NCBI GenBank assembly: GCA_963791995.1
Contig: CAWBUQ010000014.1
Coordinates: 46,008 to 110,007 of the forward strand
DNA length: 64,000 bases
Source: Bog-473 sp963791995
GTDB lineage: Bacteria; Actinomycetota; Acidimicrobiia; Acidimicrobiales; RAAP-2
Direction: 5' to 3'
The notes below the pieces were generated by a model. The model was not told the DNA's origin, searched no databases, and saw only the letters and a program-made list of their open reading frames with translations. Shown piece after piece: positions 35,098 through 45,014 of the stretch (its first letter is position 1; each line of letters opens with the position of its first letter). A program made the position numbers and the translations under genes.

Positions 35098-35988
35098 ATG
35101 GGACTTCTCGACGGTCGTGCGGCAGTGGTGACGGGTGCAGGTCGGGGCATCGGGAGGGACATCGCCCTCTGCCTCGCCTCCGAGGGGGCGAAGGTCGTGG
35201 TCAACGACGTCGGCGTCACGCTCGGCGGTGAGGGCACCGAAGAGGATCCCGCCGCGCAGGTCTGCAAGGAGATCGAGGCGGCGGGCGGCAGCGCCGTGCC
35301 GAACCACGACTCGGTGAGCGACTTCGAAGGGGCCGGCCGGATCATCGGCACCGCGGTGGACGCCTTCGGCTCCATCGACATCGTGGTGAACAACGCCGGC
35401 ATCGTGCGCGACCGCACCCTGGTCAAGATGGACGAGTCCGACTACGACGCCGTGGTCGCGGTGCACCAGAAGGGCACGTTCAACACGGTCCGCCACGCCG
35501 CGCCCCTCATGAAGGACGCCGGCTACGGACGCATCGTCAACATCACGTCGTCGGCCGGGCTGCGGGGCAACTTCGGCCAGACCAACTACGGCGCGGCCAA
35601 GGCCGCCATCATGGGCATGACCTTCGTGTGGGCGCTCGAGCTGGGCAAGTACGGCATCACCGTCAACGCCGTGGCGCCGGCTGGGTTCACCCGCATGACC
35701 GAGAACCTCTACGCCGGCGGGGAGGCCCCCGCCGACCAGGACCCGGCGCTGAACGCACCGCTGATCGCCTTCTTGGCCTCCGAGGGCGCCTCCTACGTGA
35801 ACGGCCAGGTGCTCGGGCGCACCGGCTTCGCCTACACCCTGTTCCAGACGCCCCGGCAGATCGCCGCCATGTGGCGGGAGGGCGGCTGGACCCCCCAGGA
35901 GGTGGCCGACCACTTCCACGACGTCCTCGGCCAGCACCTCCAGCCCGTCGGGATGGGAGACCACCCGCTGCTCGGCAAGAAGGGCTGA
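35098..35988 (+). CDS. SDR family oxidoreductase, MFE-2 3-hydroxyacyl-CoA dehydrogenase-like
   Basis: An intact 296-residue SDR. TGAGRGIGRDIAL (nucleotide-binding), the NDVGVTLGGEGTEEDPA insertion typical of the hydroxyacyl-CoA dehydrogenase part of multifunctional enzyme 2, NNAGIVRDRTLVKM, Ser in ITSSAG and YGAAKAA are all present. It probably oxidises 3-hydroxyacyl-CoA with NAD. The C-terminus carries a roughly 60-residue extension (FQTPRQIAAMWREGG to HPLLGKKG). Start ATG 35098, downstream of operator site D. The aldehyde dehydrogenase follows 100 bases later on the same strand. Confidence 0.9.
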   Translation: MGLLDGRAAVVTGAGRGIGRDIALCLASEGAKVVVNDVGVTLGGEGTEEDPAAQVCKEIEAAGGSAVPNHDSVSDFEGAGRIIGTAVDAFGSIDIVVNNAGIVRDRTLVKMDESDYDAVVAVHQKGTFNTVRHAAPLMKDAGYGRIVNITSSAGLRGNFGQTNYGAAKAAIMGMTFVWALELGKYGITVNAVAPAGFTRMTENLYAGGEAPADQDPALNAPLIAFLASEGASYVNGQVLGRTGFAYTLFQTPRQIAAMWREGGWTPQEVADHFHDVLGQHLQPVGMGDHPLLGKKG

Positions 35989-36035
35989 GCAAGCGGCCCA
36001 CACAACGGCCGGAGGACCCCAGTGCGCCCCTCGCC

Positions 36036-36053
36036 CCACCCTCGATAGGGTGG
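36036..36053 (+). terminator. Hairpin between SDR and aldehyde dehydrogenase
   Basis: CCACCCT-CGAT-AGGGTGG, a perfect 7-base stem with a CGAT tetraloop, 47 bases after the SDR stop and 36 bases before the next start. No T-run; it may attenuate or process the transcript rather than end it. Confidence 0.45.
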
Positions 36054-36088
36054 AGCCGCTCAAAGACCGACATCGAGGGAGGGCACCC

Positions 36089-37509
36089 ATGCTCGTGCGC
36101 GACAAGATCTACATCAACGGGGCCTGGGTCCCCTCGACCGGCAAAGGTACGCTCGAGGTCATCGACTCGGCCACCGAAGAGGTCTTCGCCACCATCCCCG
36201 AGGGGACGCCCGAAGACGTCGACAAGGCCGTCAAGGCCGCGGCGGCGGCATTCCCCGGCTGGGCCGCGACCTCGCGCGAGGAGCGCGGCAAGCTCTTGAC
36301 CCGCATCGGCGAGGCATTGGGCGCCCGCACCGACGAGCTGGCGCAGGTCATCAGCCACGAGGTCGGCATGCCCATGACGCTGTCGGGGTCCATCCAGGTC
36401 GGTCTGCCCGCCGGCGCCTTCGCCGACGCCGCCAACGCCGCCGAGAATTTCGAGTGGGAAGAGGAGATCGGGAACTCCCTCGTCGTCCGCGAGCCCGTCG
36501 GCGTCGTGGGCGCCATCACGCCGTGGAACTACCCGCTCTACCAAGTCGTCCTCAAGGTCGCCCCCGCACTGGCCGCGGGCTGCACCGTGGTCCTCAAGCC
36601 GAGCGAGGTCGCCCCGATCAACGCCTTCATCCTGGCCGACGTCATCGACGAGGTCGGCCTGCCGCCGGGCGTGTTCAATCTGGTGAGCGGCGTCGGCCCG
36701 GTCGTCGGCGAGGCCATCGCGGCCCACCCCAAGGTCGACATGGTCTCCTTCACCGGCTCGACCCGGGCCGGGCGGCGGGTCATGGAGCTGGCGGCCGAGG
36801 GCATCAAGCGGGTGTCGCTCGAGCTCGGCGGCAAGTCCGCCAACATCCTGCTCGACGACGCCGATTTCGCCACCGCCGTCCCGGCCGGAGTGTTCGGCTG
36901 CTACATGAACTCCGGCCAGACGTGCTCGGCCCTCACCCGCATGCTGGTGCCACGGGACAGGCTGGCCGAGGTGGAGGAGCTGGCGGCCGGCCGGGACCGC
37001 GGGCTTCGCCCCAGGCGACCCCTTCGAGGCCGGCAAGCTGCTCGGACCGCTCGTCTCCGCCGTCCAGCGCGACCGGGTCCGCGGCTACATCAACAAGGGG
37101 ATCGAGGAGGGAGCCAAGCTGGTGGTCGGTGGCGCCGACGCCCCCGAAGGCCTCGAACAAGGGCTTCTTCGTGCAGCCGACCGTCTTCTCAGAGGTCACG
37201 CCCGACATGACCATCGCCAAGGAGGAGATCTTCGGTCCGGTGCTCTCGATCATCCCCTACGACACCGAGGAGGAGGCGATCGAGATCGCCAACGGCACGC
37301 CCTACGGGCTGGCCGGCGCGGTCTGGAGCGGCGACGCGGCCCGGGCCGAGCGGGTGGCGCGCCAGATGCGCACGGGCCAGGTCGACATCAACGGCGGGAA
37401 CTTCAACCCGAGCGCGCCCTTCGGCGGCTACAAGCAGTCGGGCATCGGGCGTGAGCGGGGCAAGTACGGGCTCGAGGAGTTCGTCGAGACCAAGGCGATG
37501 CAGCGCTGA
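36089..37509 (+). CDS. Aldehyde dehydrogenase (frameshifted)
   Basis: An NAD(P)-dependent aldehyde dehydrogenase of about 474 residues. Visible are ITPWNYPLYQVVLKVAPALA, the cofactor motif FTGSTRAGRRVME, catalytic Glu245 (LELGGKSAN) and Cys279 (NSGQTCSALTRM), and the C-terminal EEIFGPVLSIIPYDTEEEA and NPSAPFGGYKQSGIGRERG. Indels near 36996 and 37155 move a 50-residue piece (GFAPGDPFEAGKLLGPLVS) into another frame. Active-site residues are intact, so it is likely functional. Start ATG 36089. It probably works with the SDR upstream or the alcohol dehydrogenase at 29045. Confidence 0.88.
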
Positions 37510-37567
37510 CTGAACCCGGTGCTGATCTGAACCCGGCGCCGGCTCGAACCAGAACTGATCGGACGCT

Positions 37568-39247
37568 TCAGCGGCCGGCGGGGAGCACCGGGGCCGTCCC
37601 GCCCGGGGTCAGCACCTCGATGCCCGAACCCGCAGCGTCCGCGGTGCTACCCAGGCCCACGACGAGTGCGTTGCCCACCGTGCGCGATGCCGGACCAGTT
37701 GAAGGCGGGGAGCGAGATCTGCGTGATCAGCTCCCCGGTGGCCATGTCGCGCACGACGATCCCCTTGCCCAGCGCCAGGCCGTTGAAGAACATGCCCCCG
37801 GCCACGGTGACGGCCGAGAAGGAGTAGTAGTTCCCGCTCTCCTGCCACACCCGGGCGCCGGTGGCCGAGTCGAGGGCATGGTCGGTCGGGTTCTGCTGCT
37901 CGGTGTCCCGGGGGTCCGAGGGATCGCACACCGGGCGCACCCCCGTCTTGTTGGGCAGGAAGTCCCCGAGTGCCGTGGCCGCGTAGACCCGGTCGGCGTC
38001 GTAGGCGGAGTTCCCGATGAAGCCTCCAGACGACCCGCCGAAGACGAGGTTGGTCGCCCAGAGCAGGCGTCCCGTGCCGCGGATCGAGCGAGTAGTAGGT
38101 CCCGTTCTTGCTGCCCTCGCCCAGGAATCCGGTCACCCCGCGGGCGGAGACGCCGGCATTGGCCGACGCTCCGAAGTCGTCGTCGCACGCCGGGCCGTGG
38201 CCGAGCGGGATGGAACGTCCAGGCCAGCGTGCCGTTGCTGATGCGAAGCGCGATGACCGAGTCGGCATAGGGGGCGCTCCCGAGGAAGTCGCAGTCAGCG
38301 GTGCCGAACACCACGAGCCCGAGGTCGGGCAAGACGGTGCCCGACGACCAGACGCTGCCGCAGCTGTCGTCGAGCTCCTTGGTGCCGCCGGGAGCAGCGA
38401 CGTCGGTCTGGAGTTTCCACACCGGGTCGCCCGTCGCCAGGCTGGCCGCCACGATGTAGCCGCCCGAACCGGGCTGCCCGTCTTCGTCCACGCCGACGAT
38501 CACCTTGTTCGCGACGACGACCGGCGAAGAGAAGATCCGCGTGCTGTCCTTGTCCGGCTGGGGTGGGCCCGGGAGACCCGAGTAGACGTGGCGCCAGTAG
38601 GTGGCCCCCGTGGCTGCGTTCAAGGCGTAGAGCGTGTAGCCGCCCGAAAAGATGACGAGGGCAGGCCGTGAACCTGCTGCCGGCTGGAACCATGCCGACG
38701 AGGTCACCAGGCCTCCGTCGGACGTCACGTCACGAGGATGTTGACCTGGGTACGGCGTGATGCCGTCCTGTGAGGACAGACGGACCTTCCAGCGCAGCTT
38801 CCCCGTTCGCAGGTTGATGGCGTAGAAGAAGTCGTCCCACGATCCGACGTAGACGGTGTCGCCCACGACGGTGGGCGTCGCCGTCACGGCATCGCCTGTC
38901 GGGAAGAACCACGCAGTGCGCAGCCTCGTGACCGAGGACTTGGTCAGTGTCGTTCGGCCGTGGAACGTGTGCTGCGCGTCGTACCCGTAGGAGGGCCAGT
39001 CCCACGGGCTGATCGCGGTGGGCACGACGCCCGTCGCCGCACTCGGGGCTGCCGCACCCGCGTCGGATGGCGCCGCGCCGGAACCGTCCCCCACCAGAGC
39101 GAGGCCGCCGACGAGCAGCGCGGCGGCGGCGCATGCAGACAGCACCGGGACAAACCTCGGTCGCCGGCCGCCGCGCCGGCGTCGACGGTGACCCGGGCGG
39201 CGTTCCCGCCTCGGCGGCGCGCCCCGCGCCGCCAGCACGAACCTCAC
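37568..39247 (-). CDS. PQQ-type beta-propeller protein, membrane-anchored or exported (frameshifted)
   Basis: About 560 residues. A basic N-terminus leads into a helix (FVPVLSACAAAALLVGGLAL), then an outward-facing eight-blade-type propeller with PQQ-repeat signatures: WDWPSYGYDAQHTFH, VVGDTVYVGSWDDFFYAINL, TLYALNAATGATYWRHVYSG, LLWATNLVFGGSSGGFIG and LDSATGARVWQ. It resembles polyvinyl-alcohol dehydrogenase-like quinoproteins, but no CXXCH haem site is seen. Three indels (near 38213, 38088, 37690) break the frame. It starts 3 bases after the end of the exported propeller gene 39251-40624. Enzyme or binding protein cannot be decided. Confidence 0.75.
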
Positions 39248-39250
39248 GGA

Positions 39251-40624
39251 TCAGCCGAAGCCTGCAGTGGCTGGTTTGTCCGACGCCGGGCCCTTGGCCG
39301 GTGCCGGGTTCTCCGCGTGTCCCGACAGCGGTGCCTTGATCTTGCCGCTCGGATACGGACAGCGTGTCTGCGCGGGAACGCACACCGTGACGCTGGTCGG
39401 GAAGTCGAAGCCGCTCGCCACCGTCACCGGTGTCGAGGGCTGCCCGGCGGTGAAGGTCACCCGCATGACGCGGCCGCCGTAGTCGGCGGGCCCGCACCCG
39501 CTCAGCCCCGAGCTACAGGTGATGTGGATGTCGACGAAGTACAACGTGCCGTCCGGAGCGAACGCCATTCCGAAGGGGTTGTACTGATCGGGATTCTTGC
39601 CGAGGTCGGCGATCGTGGTCCCGGGCACCGAGCCGCGGCCGGGTTCGGGCTGGCCCGCCTGGGTGACCCACACGATGGAGGGGTCGCCGATGTAGCTGCT
39701 GATGGCATAGCAACCACAGGTCGGGTCCTTGGCAATGCCGGCGGGAAACGAGACCTTGTAGAAGGTCGACATCGTGACCTTGTCACGGGAATAGACGCCG
39801 CCCGGGCACTGGGCCGCGCTCGTCGGGAACGACGCAGCGGCGAAGCGCAACACGCTGGACGTGCCGACGTTGGGAACGAGCAGATCACCGTTCGGTGCCA
39901 GCGCCATCGTGCCCGGCTGGGCCAGTCCCCCGCTCCCGTCGGTGTGGTGCGGACCGTAGCCGCCGGCGTCGGGGCCGTAGACGATGCACGTTGTCGTGTA
40001 GTTCGGCGCGAACCACTCGACCAGCCGGCCGCTGCTCGGGGGCGGGTAGTCACCCTGGGCGGTCGCGATGTCGTTCGCGAACACGTTGCCGTGACTGTCG
40101 ACTGCGCAGCCGGTGTAGGTCTGGTTGTTGTTGAACACCCCGTTCGCGCTGGGGGGCGAGTCGCTCCCGATGGATTGCCCCTTCATTTTGTAGGGGCCGG
40201 GCACGTAGAGGGTCTGGCCACTGAAGGACCCGTTGGGCTCGTCGAGCTCCTCGCCGTCTGCGGGCTCCTTGTACGGCTTGAGGCCGCCGAGGTTGTGCTG
40301 GCTCGGCAGGGTGGGATCGTACCCACCGACGAAGCGGCCGCCCGGGAGGACGCACATCTGTCCGTTGAGGTCCCACGCCGGCAGCAACTGACCCTGCGTG
40401 CCCTTGGGCATGGAGAGAAAGTCGACCTCTTCGTTCTGGTCCCAGTAGACGAGGTAGCCCGGCTGTCCCTTCACGCCGCCGTGTGGCGTCGGCACGCTGC
40501 TCCCTGGCGTCGAGGCCGCGGGCGCGCCCGACGCCGCAGCGCCGGTCCCCGCCAGCGCGACCACGAACGCGGCCACGCACAGCGTCGCCCCCACGCGCGA
40601 CACCGCGCCTTTCGCATGCCCCAT
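39251..40624 (-). CDS. Exported NHL/SMP-30-like beta-propeller protein
   Basis: An intact 457-residue secreted protein. Signal sequence GATLCVAAFVVALAGTGAAAS, then repeated strand-turn units such as GCAVDSHGNVFANDI, PGTMALAPNGDLLVPNVG, PFGMAFAPDGTLYFVDIH and TVASGFDFPTSVTVC, as in NHL or SMP-30/gluconolactonase-type propellers. Eleven or so Cys residues suggest disulfides. The C-terminal tail is Pro/Ala/Lys-rich. It is directly followed (3 bases) by the PQQ-type propeller, so the two are one operon and may act as an envelope pair. Confidence 0.8.
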   Translation of the reverse strand: MGHAKGAVSRVGATLCVAAFVVALAGTGAAASGAPAASTPGSSVPTPHGGVKGQPGYLVYWDQNEEVDFLSMPKGTQGQLLPAWDLNGQMCVLPGGRFVGGYDPTLPSQHNLGGLKPYKEPADGEELDEPNGSFSGQTLYVPGPYKMKGQSIGSDSPPSANGVFNNNQTYTGCAVDSHGNVFANDIATAQGDYPPPSSGRLVEWFAPNYTTTCIVYGPDAGGYGPHHTDGSGGLAQPGTMALAPNGDLLVPNVGTSSVLRFAAASFPTSAAQCPGGVYSRDKVTMSTFYKVSFPAGIAKDPTCGCYAISSYIGDPSIVWVTQAGQPEPGRGSVPGTTIADLGKNPDQYNPFGMAFAPDGTLYFVDIHITCSSGLSGCGPADYGGRVMRVTFTAGQPSTPVTVASGFDFPTSVTVCVPAQTRCPYPSGKIKAPLSGHAENPAPAKGPASDKPATAGFG

Positions 40625-40779
40625 GTTCCACCCCCATTGCGACCCCTGATGCGGCTGTCATGGTAGCCAACGAGCGCTCGGGTGGCATCGGCACCCCGGG
40701 CGCCGGCCGGGAAGCCGTGGAGACAGAGCGGCGATGGGGGCGGCGGGGAGAGCGGGTGCGACGCCGGCGACGCCGGGTG

Positions 40780-42011
40780 CTACCCGCCGAGCGGGCTGCG
40801 CCAGCCCGGAGACCCCGTCCGCGCGCCCCGGCCACCCGTAGGCCGATGTAGTTGCGTTGCGCCTCGATCGTGCCCGCTCCGAAGCACAGGCCCCGGATGT
40901 CGCGATAGGCGCGCTCGAGCGGGTACTCGCGCGAGTAGCCGTAGCCGCCGTGGATCTGCATGGCCTCGTCGCAGACGAACTTGGCCGCCAGGTTGGCCGC
41001 CGTCTTCGCGATTGCCGTCTCGAGAGCGGGCGGGGTACCCCCCGGGCCGGCCAGCCGCACGGCACGGGCCAGTAACAGACGCGCCCCCTCGAGCTGGACG
41101 GCCATGTCGGCGAGCTTCCACTGCAGGCCCTGGAGGTCGGCCAGCGGGCGACCGCCGATCACCCGCTCGTTCATGTAGCGCACGGCGTGCTCGAGTGCGC
41201 CCTGGGCTGCTCCCACGCACATGGAGGCGTTGCCGCAGCGCTCGTGATTGAGGTGCGAGAGCAGCACCTTGAAGGCGGAGGTGTTCGACGGGTCGCCCGC
41301 GATCAGGACGTCGTCCGCGGTGATCTCCACCCCGTCGAAGGCCAACTCGGCCTCGGTGGCGGCGTGGATGCCCATGCCCTTGTGGCGACCCGTCACCGAC
41401 ACGCCGTCACGGTCGGTGGGCACGATCACGGCGCCGATCCCCTTGGCGCCGTCGCCGCCGGGCCAGCGGCACCACACCAGCACGCCCTGGGCCACGTCGC
41501 CCAGGGTCGAGTAGTTCTTGTAGGCGTTCAGCCGCCACCGCCCCGGCCCGTCCTCGACCAAGGCGGCGCGCATGTTCTGCACGGCCGAGCCGGCATCAGG
41601 CTCGGTGATGCCGATGCTGATGATGGCATCACCGTCGGCCACGGCCGGGAGCCAACGCTCTTTCATCGCAACGGGACCGAGGTGCTCGATTCCCCGCGGG
41701 GGCCCGTTGAACGTGAGCTGGCAGCAGATGGCCGACGACACGTCGGCCCGGGCGATCTCCTCGAGCACGATGGAGGCCTCGACGTCGCCGAGTCCCATGC
41801 CACCCCACTGTTCCCCCACGGTGATGCGCAGCAGGTCCGACGCGGCCAGCGCCTTGCGCAACTCCGCCGGTACTGCCCCGTCCTCGTCGGCTTGGTGTGC
41901 TCGCGGCGCCACTTCGCGCTCGGCCACGTCGCGAGCCAGCTGACGCAGAGCCGTTTGGTCTTCCGTCTCTGCCAGCAGGTCCTCGCCCGGCCCGCCGTGT
42001 TCGTCGCTCAT
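40780..42011 (-). CDS. Acyl-CoA dehydrogenase (C-terminus frameshifted)
   Basis: An FAD-dependent acyl-CoA dehydrogenase of about 400 residues: ELRKALAASDLLRITVGEQWG, ISIGITEPDAGSAVQNM, LNHERCGNASMCVGAAQGAL, GLQWKLADMAVQLEGARLLL, and the terminal MQIHGGYGYSREYPLERAYRD with GAGTIEAQRNYIG. After that the frame runs on without a stop into the next gene, so one indel near 40830 is assumed, giving a stop at about 40780. Its ATG overlaps the thiolase stop by one base (TGATG). Third gene of the KASIII-DUF35 / thiolase / dehydrogenase operon. Confidence 0.87.
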
Positions 42012-43210
42012 CAGTCGCGCTCGGTGCCGACGATGCCGACGAAGCTGACGCCCTCGCCGGGGGCACCGCCCAGGTTGTGGGTCAGGCCGAGGGTGCGGCC
42101 CGGACCGACGGTTGCGATCTGGCGGTCCGGCGGTGCCTCACCCCGCAGCTGCAGCCAGCACTCGAAGAGCATGCGCAGGCCCGAGGCGCCGATGGGATGT
42201 CCAAAGGACTTGAGACCCCCGTCGGGATTCACCGGAAGGTCCCCGTCGCGGTCGAAGGTGCCCTCGAGCACCTCTTTCCACGCGGTCCCGCGCTCGGCGA
42301 ACCCGAGATCCTCCATCAAGACGAGCTCGGTCGGCGTGAAGCAGTCGTGCACCTCGGCCATGGCCAGCTGCGAGCGCGGCTCGGTGATCCCGGCCTGGGC
42401 GTAGGCGTCCTCGGCCGTGCGCACGACCTCTTCGAACGTCGTGTAGTCGTAGGCGGGGTCGATCGGTCCGGCCGCCGGTCCGGCCACGAAGGACAGGGCC
42501 TTCACGTAGAGCGGGTTGTCGCAGTAGCGGTGCGCGTCCTCGGCGCGGCAGATGATCGCCGCCGCCGACCCGTCGCTGACGCCACTGCAGTCGAACACAC
42601 CGAGGTCGCCGGCCACGAGCGGCGCCTTGGCGATGGTCTCCATGGAGACTTCCTTTTGGAACTGCGCCCTCGGGTTGCGCGCACCGTTCTGGTGGTTCTT
42701 GAAGGCGATCCGGCTCATCACTTCCTTCATCTGGTCCTTGTCCACCCCGTACTTGTGCGAATACGACGGGGCGAGGAAGGAGAAGGCGGCCGGAGACGAC
42801 AGGCCGGGATCGGTGCCATCGCCGACGGCGCGGATTCCGGTCAGTCCCGAGTACCCGGTGTCCTTCAACTTCTCGACGCCGATCGCCATGGCGAGGTCGT
42901 AGGCGCCCGAGGCCACCGCGTAGCAGGCGTTGCGAAACGCCTCGGACCCCGTGGCGCAGTAATTCTCGACCCGGGTCACCGGCTTGTAATCGAGCTTGAG
43001 CGGCCTCGACAGCGTGACGCCGCAGACCCCCGAGGTCATGGTGCCCAGCCAAAAGGCGTCGATGTCGTGGATCGACATGCCGGCGGACGCAGCCGCCTCA
43101 GTGGCGGCGTCGGTCAGGAGGTCGTCGACGCCCTTGTCCCACAATTCACCGAAGCGGGTGCAGCCCATGCCGATGATGGCCACCTGGTCGCGAATGCCGC
43201 TGCTCGCCAT
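42011..43210 (-). CDS. Thiolase-superfamily protein (SCP-2/lipid-transfer type)
   Basis: An intact 399-residue SCP-2-type thiolase. The nucleophile Cys lies in VENYCATGSEAFRN, and EVHDCFTPTELVLMEDLG, SFGHPIGASGLRM and GLTHNLGGAPGEGVS are present. Such proteins are beta-ketothiolases or, when paired with a DUF35 partner, retro-aldolases as in steroid side-chain breakdown (Ltp2 with ChsH2). Here a DUF35 domain is fused to the adjacent KASIII-like protein, making the aldolase option worth testing. It starts 4 bases after that gene and overlaps the dehydrogenase by one base. Confidence 0.9.
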   Translation of the reverse strand: MASSGIRDQVAIIGMGCTRFGELWDKGVDDLLTDAATEAAASAGMSIHDIDAFWLGTMTSGVCGVTLSRPLKLDYKPVTRVENYCATGSEAFRNACYAVASGAYDLAMAIGVEKLKDTGYSGLTGIRAVGDGTDPGLSSPAAFSFLAPSYSHKYGVDKDQMKEVMSRIAFKNHQNGARNPRAQFQKEVSMETIAKAPLVAGDLGVFDCSGVSDGSAAAIICRAEDAHRYCDNPLYVKALSFVAGPAAGPIDPAYDYTTFEEVVRTAEDAYAQAGITEPRSQLAMAEVHDCFTPTELVLMEDLGFAERGTAWKEVLEGTFDRDGDLPVNPDGGLKSFGHPIGASGLRMLFECWLQLRGEAPPDRQIATVGPGRTLGLTHNLGGAPGEGVSFVGIVGTERD

Positions 43211-43214
43211 GGTC

Positions 43215-44684
43215 CTACTCTCCTCGCTCCCCTGCCGTGCTGGGTGCCAGCGGCCGGGCCTTCCAGAAGTAATTGTGCACGCCCTGAGCCGTCCACACGC
43301 GCCGGAACGTCATGGCGACCCGGTCGCCGATAGAGAGCTCCGCCGCCACGGCGTCCGTCAACTCGCAGCGGAAGCGCCCGCCGCCGTCGAAGTCGATGAT
43401 CACGCCGATGACCGGCGGCGACAGCGAGAAGGCAAGATGGTCGATGGTGAACGTGGCCACGGTGGCCGGCACGTCAGCCAGGCGCTCTGCTTGCATCTGG
43501 TCGATGGCGTGGCAGTTGAGGCAGGCCCGCGTCGGAGGCATGTGGCGGAAGCCGCATGCGGTGCAGCGGCTGGCGGCAAAGGCGTACTTCCACTCCTCGG
43601 AACGGTGGACCGTCGGGGCGCCCGGTCGCTCGGGATCGGGGCGCCGGGGCGGCTCGCGGTGCATCTGGCCACGCCAGGTCAAGAAACTTGCGTAGGTGAG
43701 GTCGTCGCGTCCGCCGGCGACCTGCTCGGCCACCGAGGGGATCCCGGCCTCGGCTCGCGCCTGCTGCGCGTCGGCGAGCGCATCGGTCGTGCGCAACACG
43801 ATGGCGTCGGCACCGTCGGCCAGCGACAGCACGGCGATGATCTGACCCGGTTCGGCCCGGTCCAGCACGTCGCACAGGGCAACCGCGGCGTGGGCCGCAC
43901 CGAGATTCCCGATCGAGCCCAGCAGATCGGGAACCAGCACGCCGTCACGCACGCCGAGACCCTTGGTCGCCGCCTTGACGGCCCGCACGTGCAACCCGGT
44001 GACGATCGCGTGATCGATGTCGCCCTCGGCCAGACCGGCATCCTTCAACGCGGCAGCGAAGGCCTCACGGGCCAGCGGGACGTAGAGCTCCTCGCCGAAT
44101 CGCTCCTCCCAGACGTGGGAGTCGGGCTCACCGGGCACGCGCCAGCGGTCGAGGAATTCGTCGCTGGCGGCACCCCGCCCGATCAGCTGCGCCACCGCGT
44201 CGTGCGGCGCAGCCACGAAGGCGGCCGCACCGTCGCCGCTGTCGCGCTCTTCAGCCGAGCCGGCCAAACCGGTGCGCAGGTCCGAGACCACGGCCAGCGT
44301 GGTGCGGCCCGATCCCATCCCGTCGCCCGCAGCGACCAGTGCCTGGAGGAGTGACCCGACAGCCGAGCGCGACGAACCGGCGAAGTCGTACGCGCCGCAG
44401 CCGCGCCCGAGCCCGAGCGCCGCGTGCACGGTCGTCGCGCTCGTCTTGTCGAGATACGGCGGATCCGGCGTTGAGAGGAACAGATCCTGAACAGCACCCG
44501 TCCCCGGTCCAACGGTCAGTGCCCGGCGACCGGCCTCGACACCCAGCGTGGTCGTGTCTTCGTCGTAGGAGGCAACGGCACGCGTGCCCCGGCCACCACC
44601 ACTGCCCAGCACCGAGCCGATGGCCCGGCGCTCGAGGCGCCAGTACGGCAGGTAGGTGCCCCACGCTGCGATGCCGCTGCTCAC
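43215..44684 (-). CDS. HMG-CoA synthase/KASIII-like protein fused to DUF35 OB-fold
   Basis: An intact 489-residue fusion. Residues 1-330 have a thiolase-like fold of the 3-oxoacyl-ACP synthase III/HMG-CoA synthase type (GIAAWGTYLPYWRLERRAIG, AYDFAGSSRSAVGSLLQAL, LGSIGNLGAAHAAVALCDVL). Residues about 370-480 form a DUF35 module: a zinc ribbon (CTACGFRHMPPTRACLNC) and an OB-fold (VATFTIDHLAFSLSPPVIGV). The position usual for the catalytic Cys reads CGAYDFAGSS, so the nucleophile may be Cys95 or absent. The partner thiolase follows 4 bases downstream. A scaffold or acyl-CoA-binding partner role is plausible. Confidence 0.85.
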   Translation of the reverse strand: MSSGIAAWGTYLPYWRLERRAIGSVLGSGGGRGTRAVASYDEDTTTLGVEAGRRALTVGPGTGAVQDLFLSTPDPPYLDKTSATTVHAALGLGRGCGAYDFAGSSRSAVGSLLQALVAAGDGMGSGRTTLAVVSDLRTGLAGSAEERDSGDGAAAFVAAPHDAVAQLIGRGAASDEFLDRWRVPGEPDSHVWEERFGEELYVPLAREAFAAALKDAGLAEGDIDHAIVTGLHVRAVKAATKGLGVRDGVLVPDLLGSIGNLGAAHAAVALCDVLDRAEPGQIIAVLSLADGADAIVLRTTDALADAQQARAEAGIPSVAEQVAGGRDDLTYASFLTWRGQMHREPPRRPDPERPGAPTVHRSEEWKYAFAASRCTACGFRHMPPTRACLNCHAIDQMQAERLADVPATVATFTIDHLAFSLSPPVIGVIIDFDGGGRFRCELTDAVAAELSIGDRVAMTFRRVWTAQGVHNYFWKARPLAPSTAGERGE

Positions 44685-44794
44685 GACGGCAGGCTTTCGT
44701 CGATCCCGGGCTGTACCGCTGGACGCACTGCGCCACCCGTCGGACTCGCGAGGCGCTCCCTCGGTGCGGCGACTGCCTGGAGATCGATGTTCAT
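44681..44794 (-). CDS. Possible 37-residue leader ORF
   Basis: An open frame from ATG complement 44792-44794 (NIDLQAVAAPRERLASP...) whose TGA overlaps the GTG start of the KASIII-like gene by four bases (GTGA). It could be a small translated leader that couples initiation, or chance. No family. The rest of the 330-base gap 44685-45014 shows nothing else recognisable. Confidence 0.25.
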   Translation of the reverse strand: MNIDLQAVAAPRERLASPTGGAVRPAVQPGIDESLPS

Positions 44795-45014
44795 GGCCCT
44801 CCCTCGGGCCGCCGGCGGGGCCGGCACGTACGTCACAACCGGTGCGTGACCGCTGCCGTCTCGCGCCTCCGGCCTGGGCTTTTCCGGGCGGCCGATGCTG
44901 AAAGCGGTGTCACGCAGATTACACGGAGCCCGGGGCGGCACCTCCAGGTCTGGCGTGACGCGGCGACCCGGACTCCCCGAGGACCGCCGAGGCCCCGGGC
45001 GGCAGTCGTTCGAC

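Noticed and set aside
40050..40779. Apparent C-terminal extension of the acyl-CoA dehydrogenase by over 200 residues
   Set aside because: The extension is Arg/Pro/Gly-rich and runs antisense-like into the start of the exported propeller gene. A single indel after the family-end motif is the simpler explanation.
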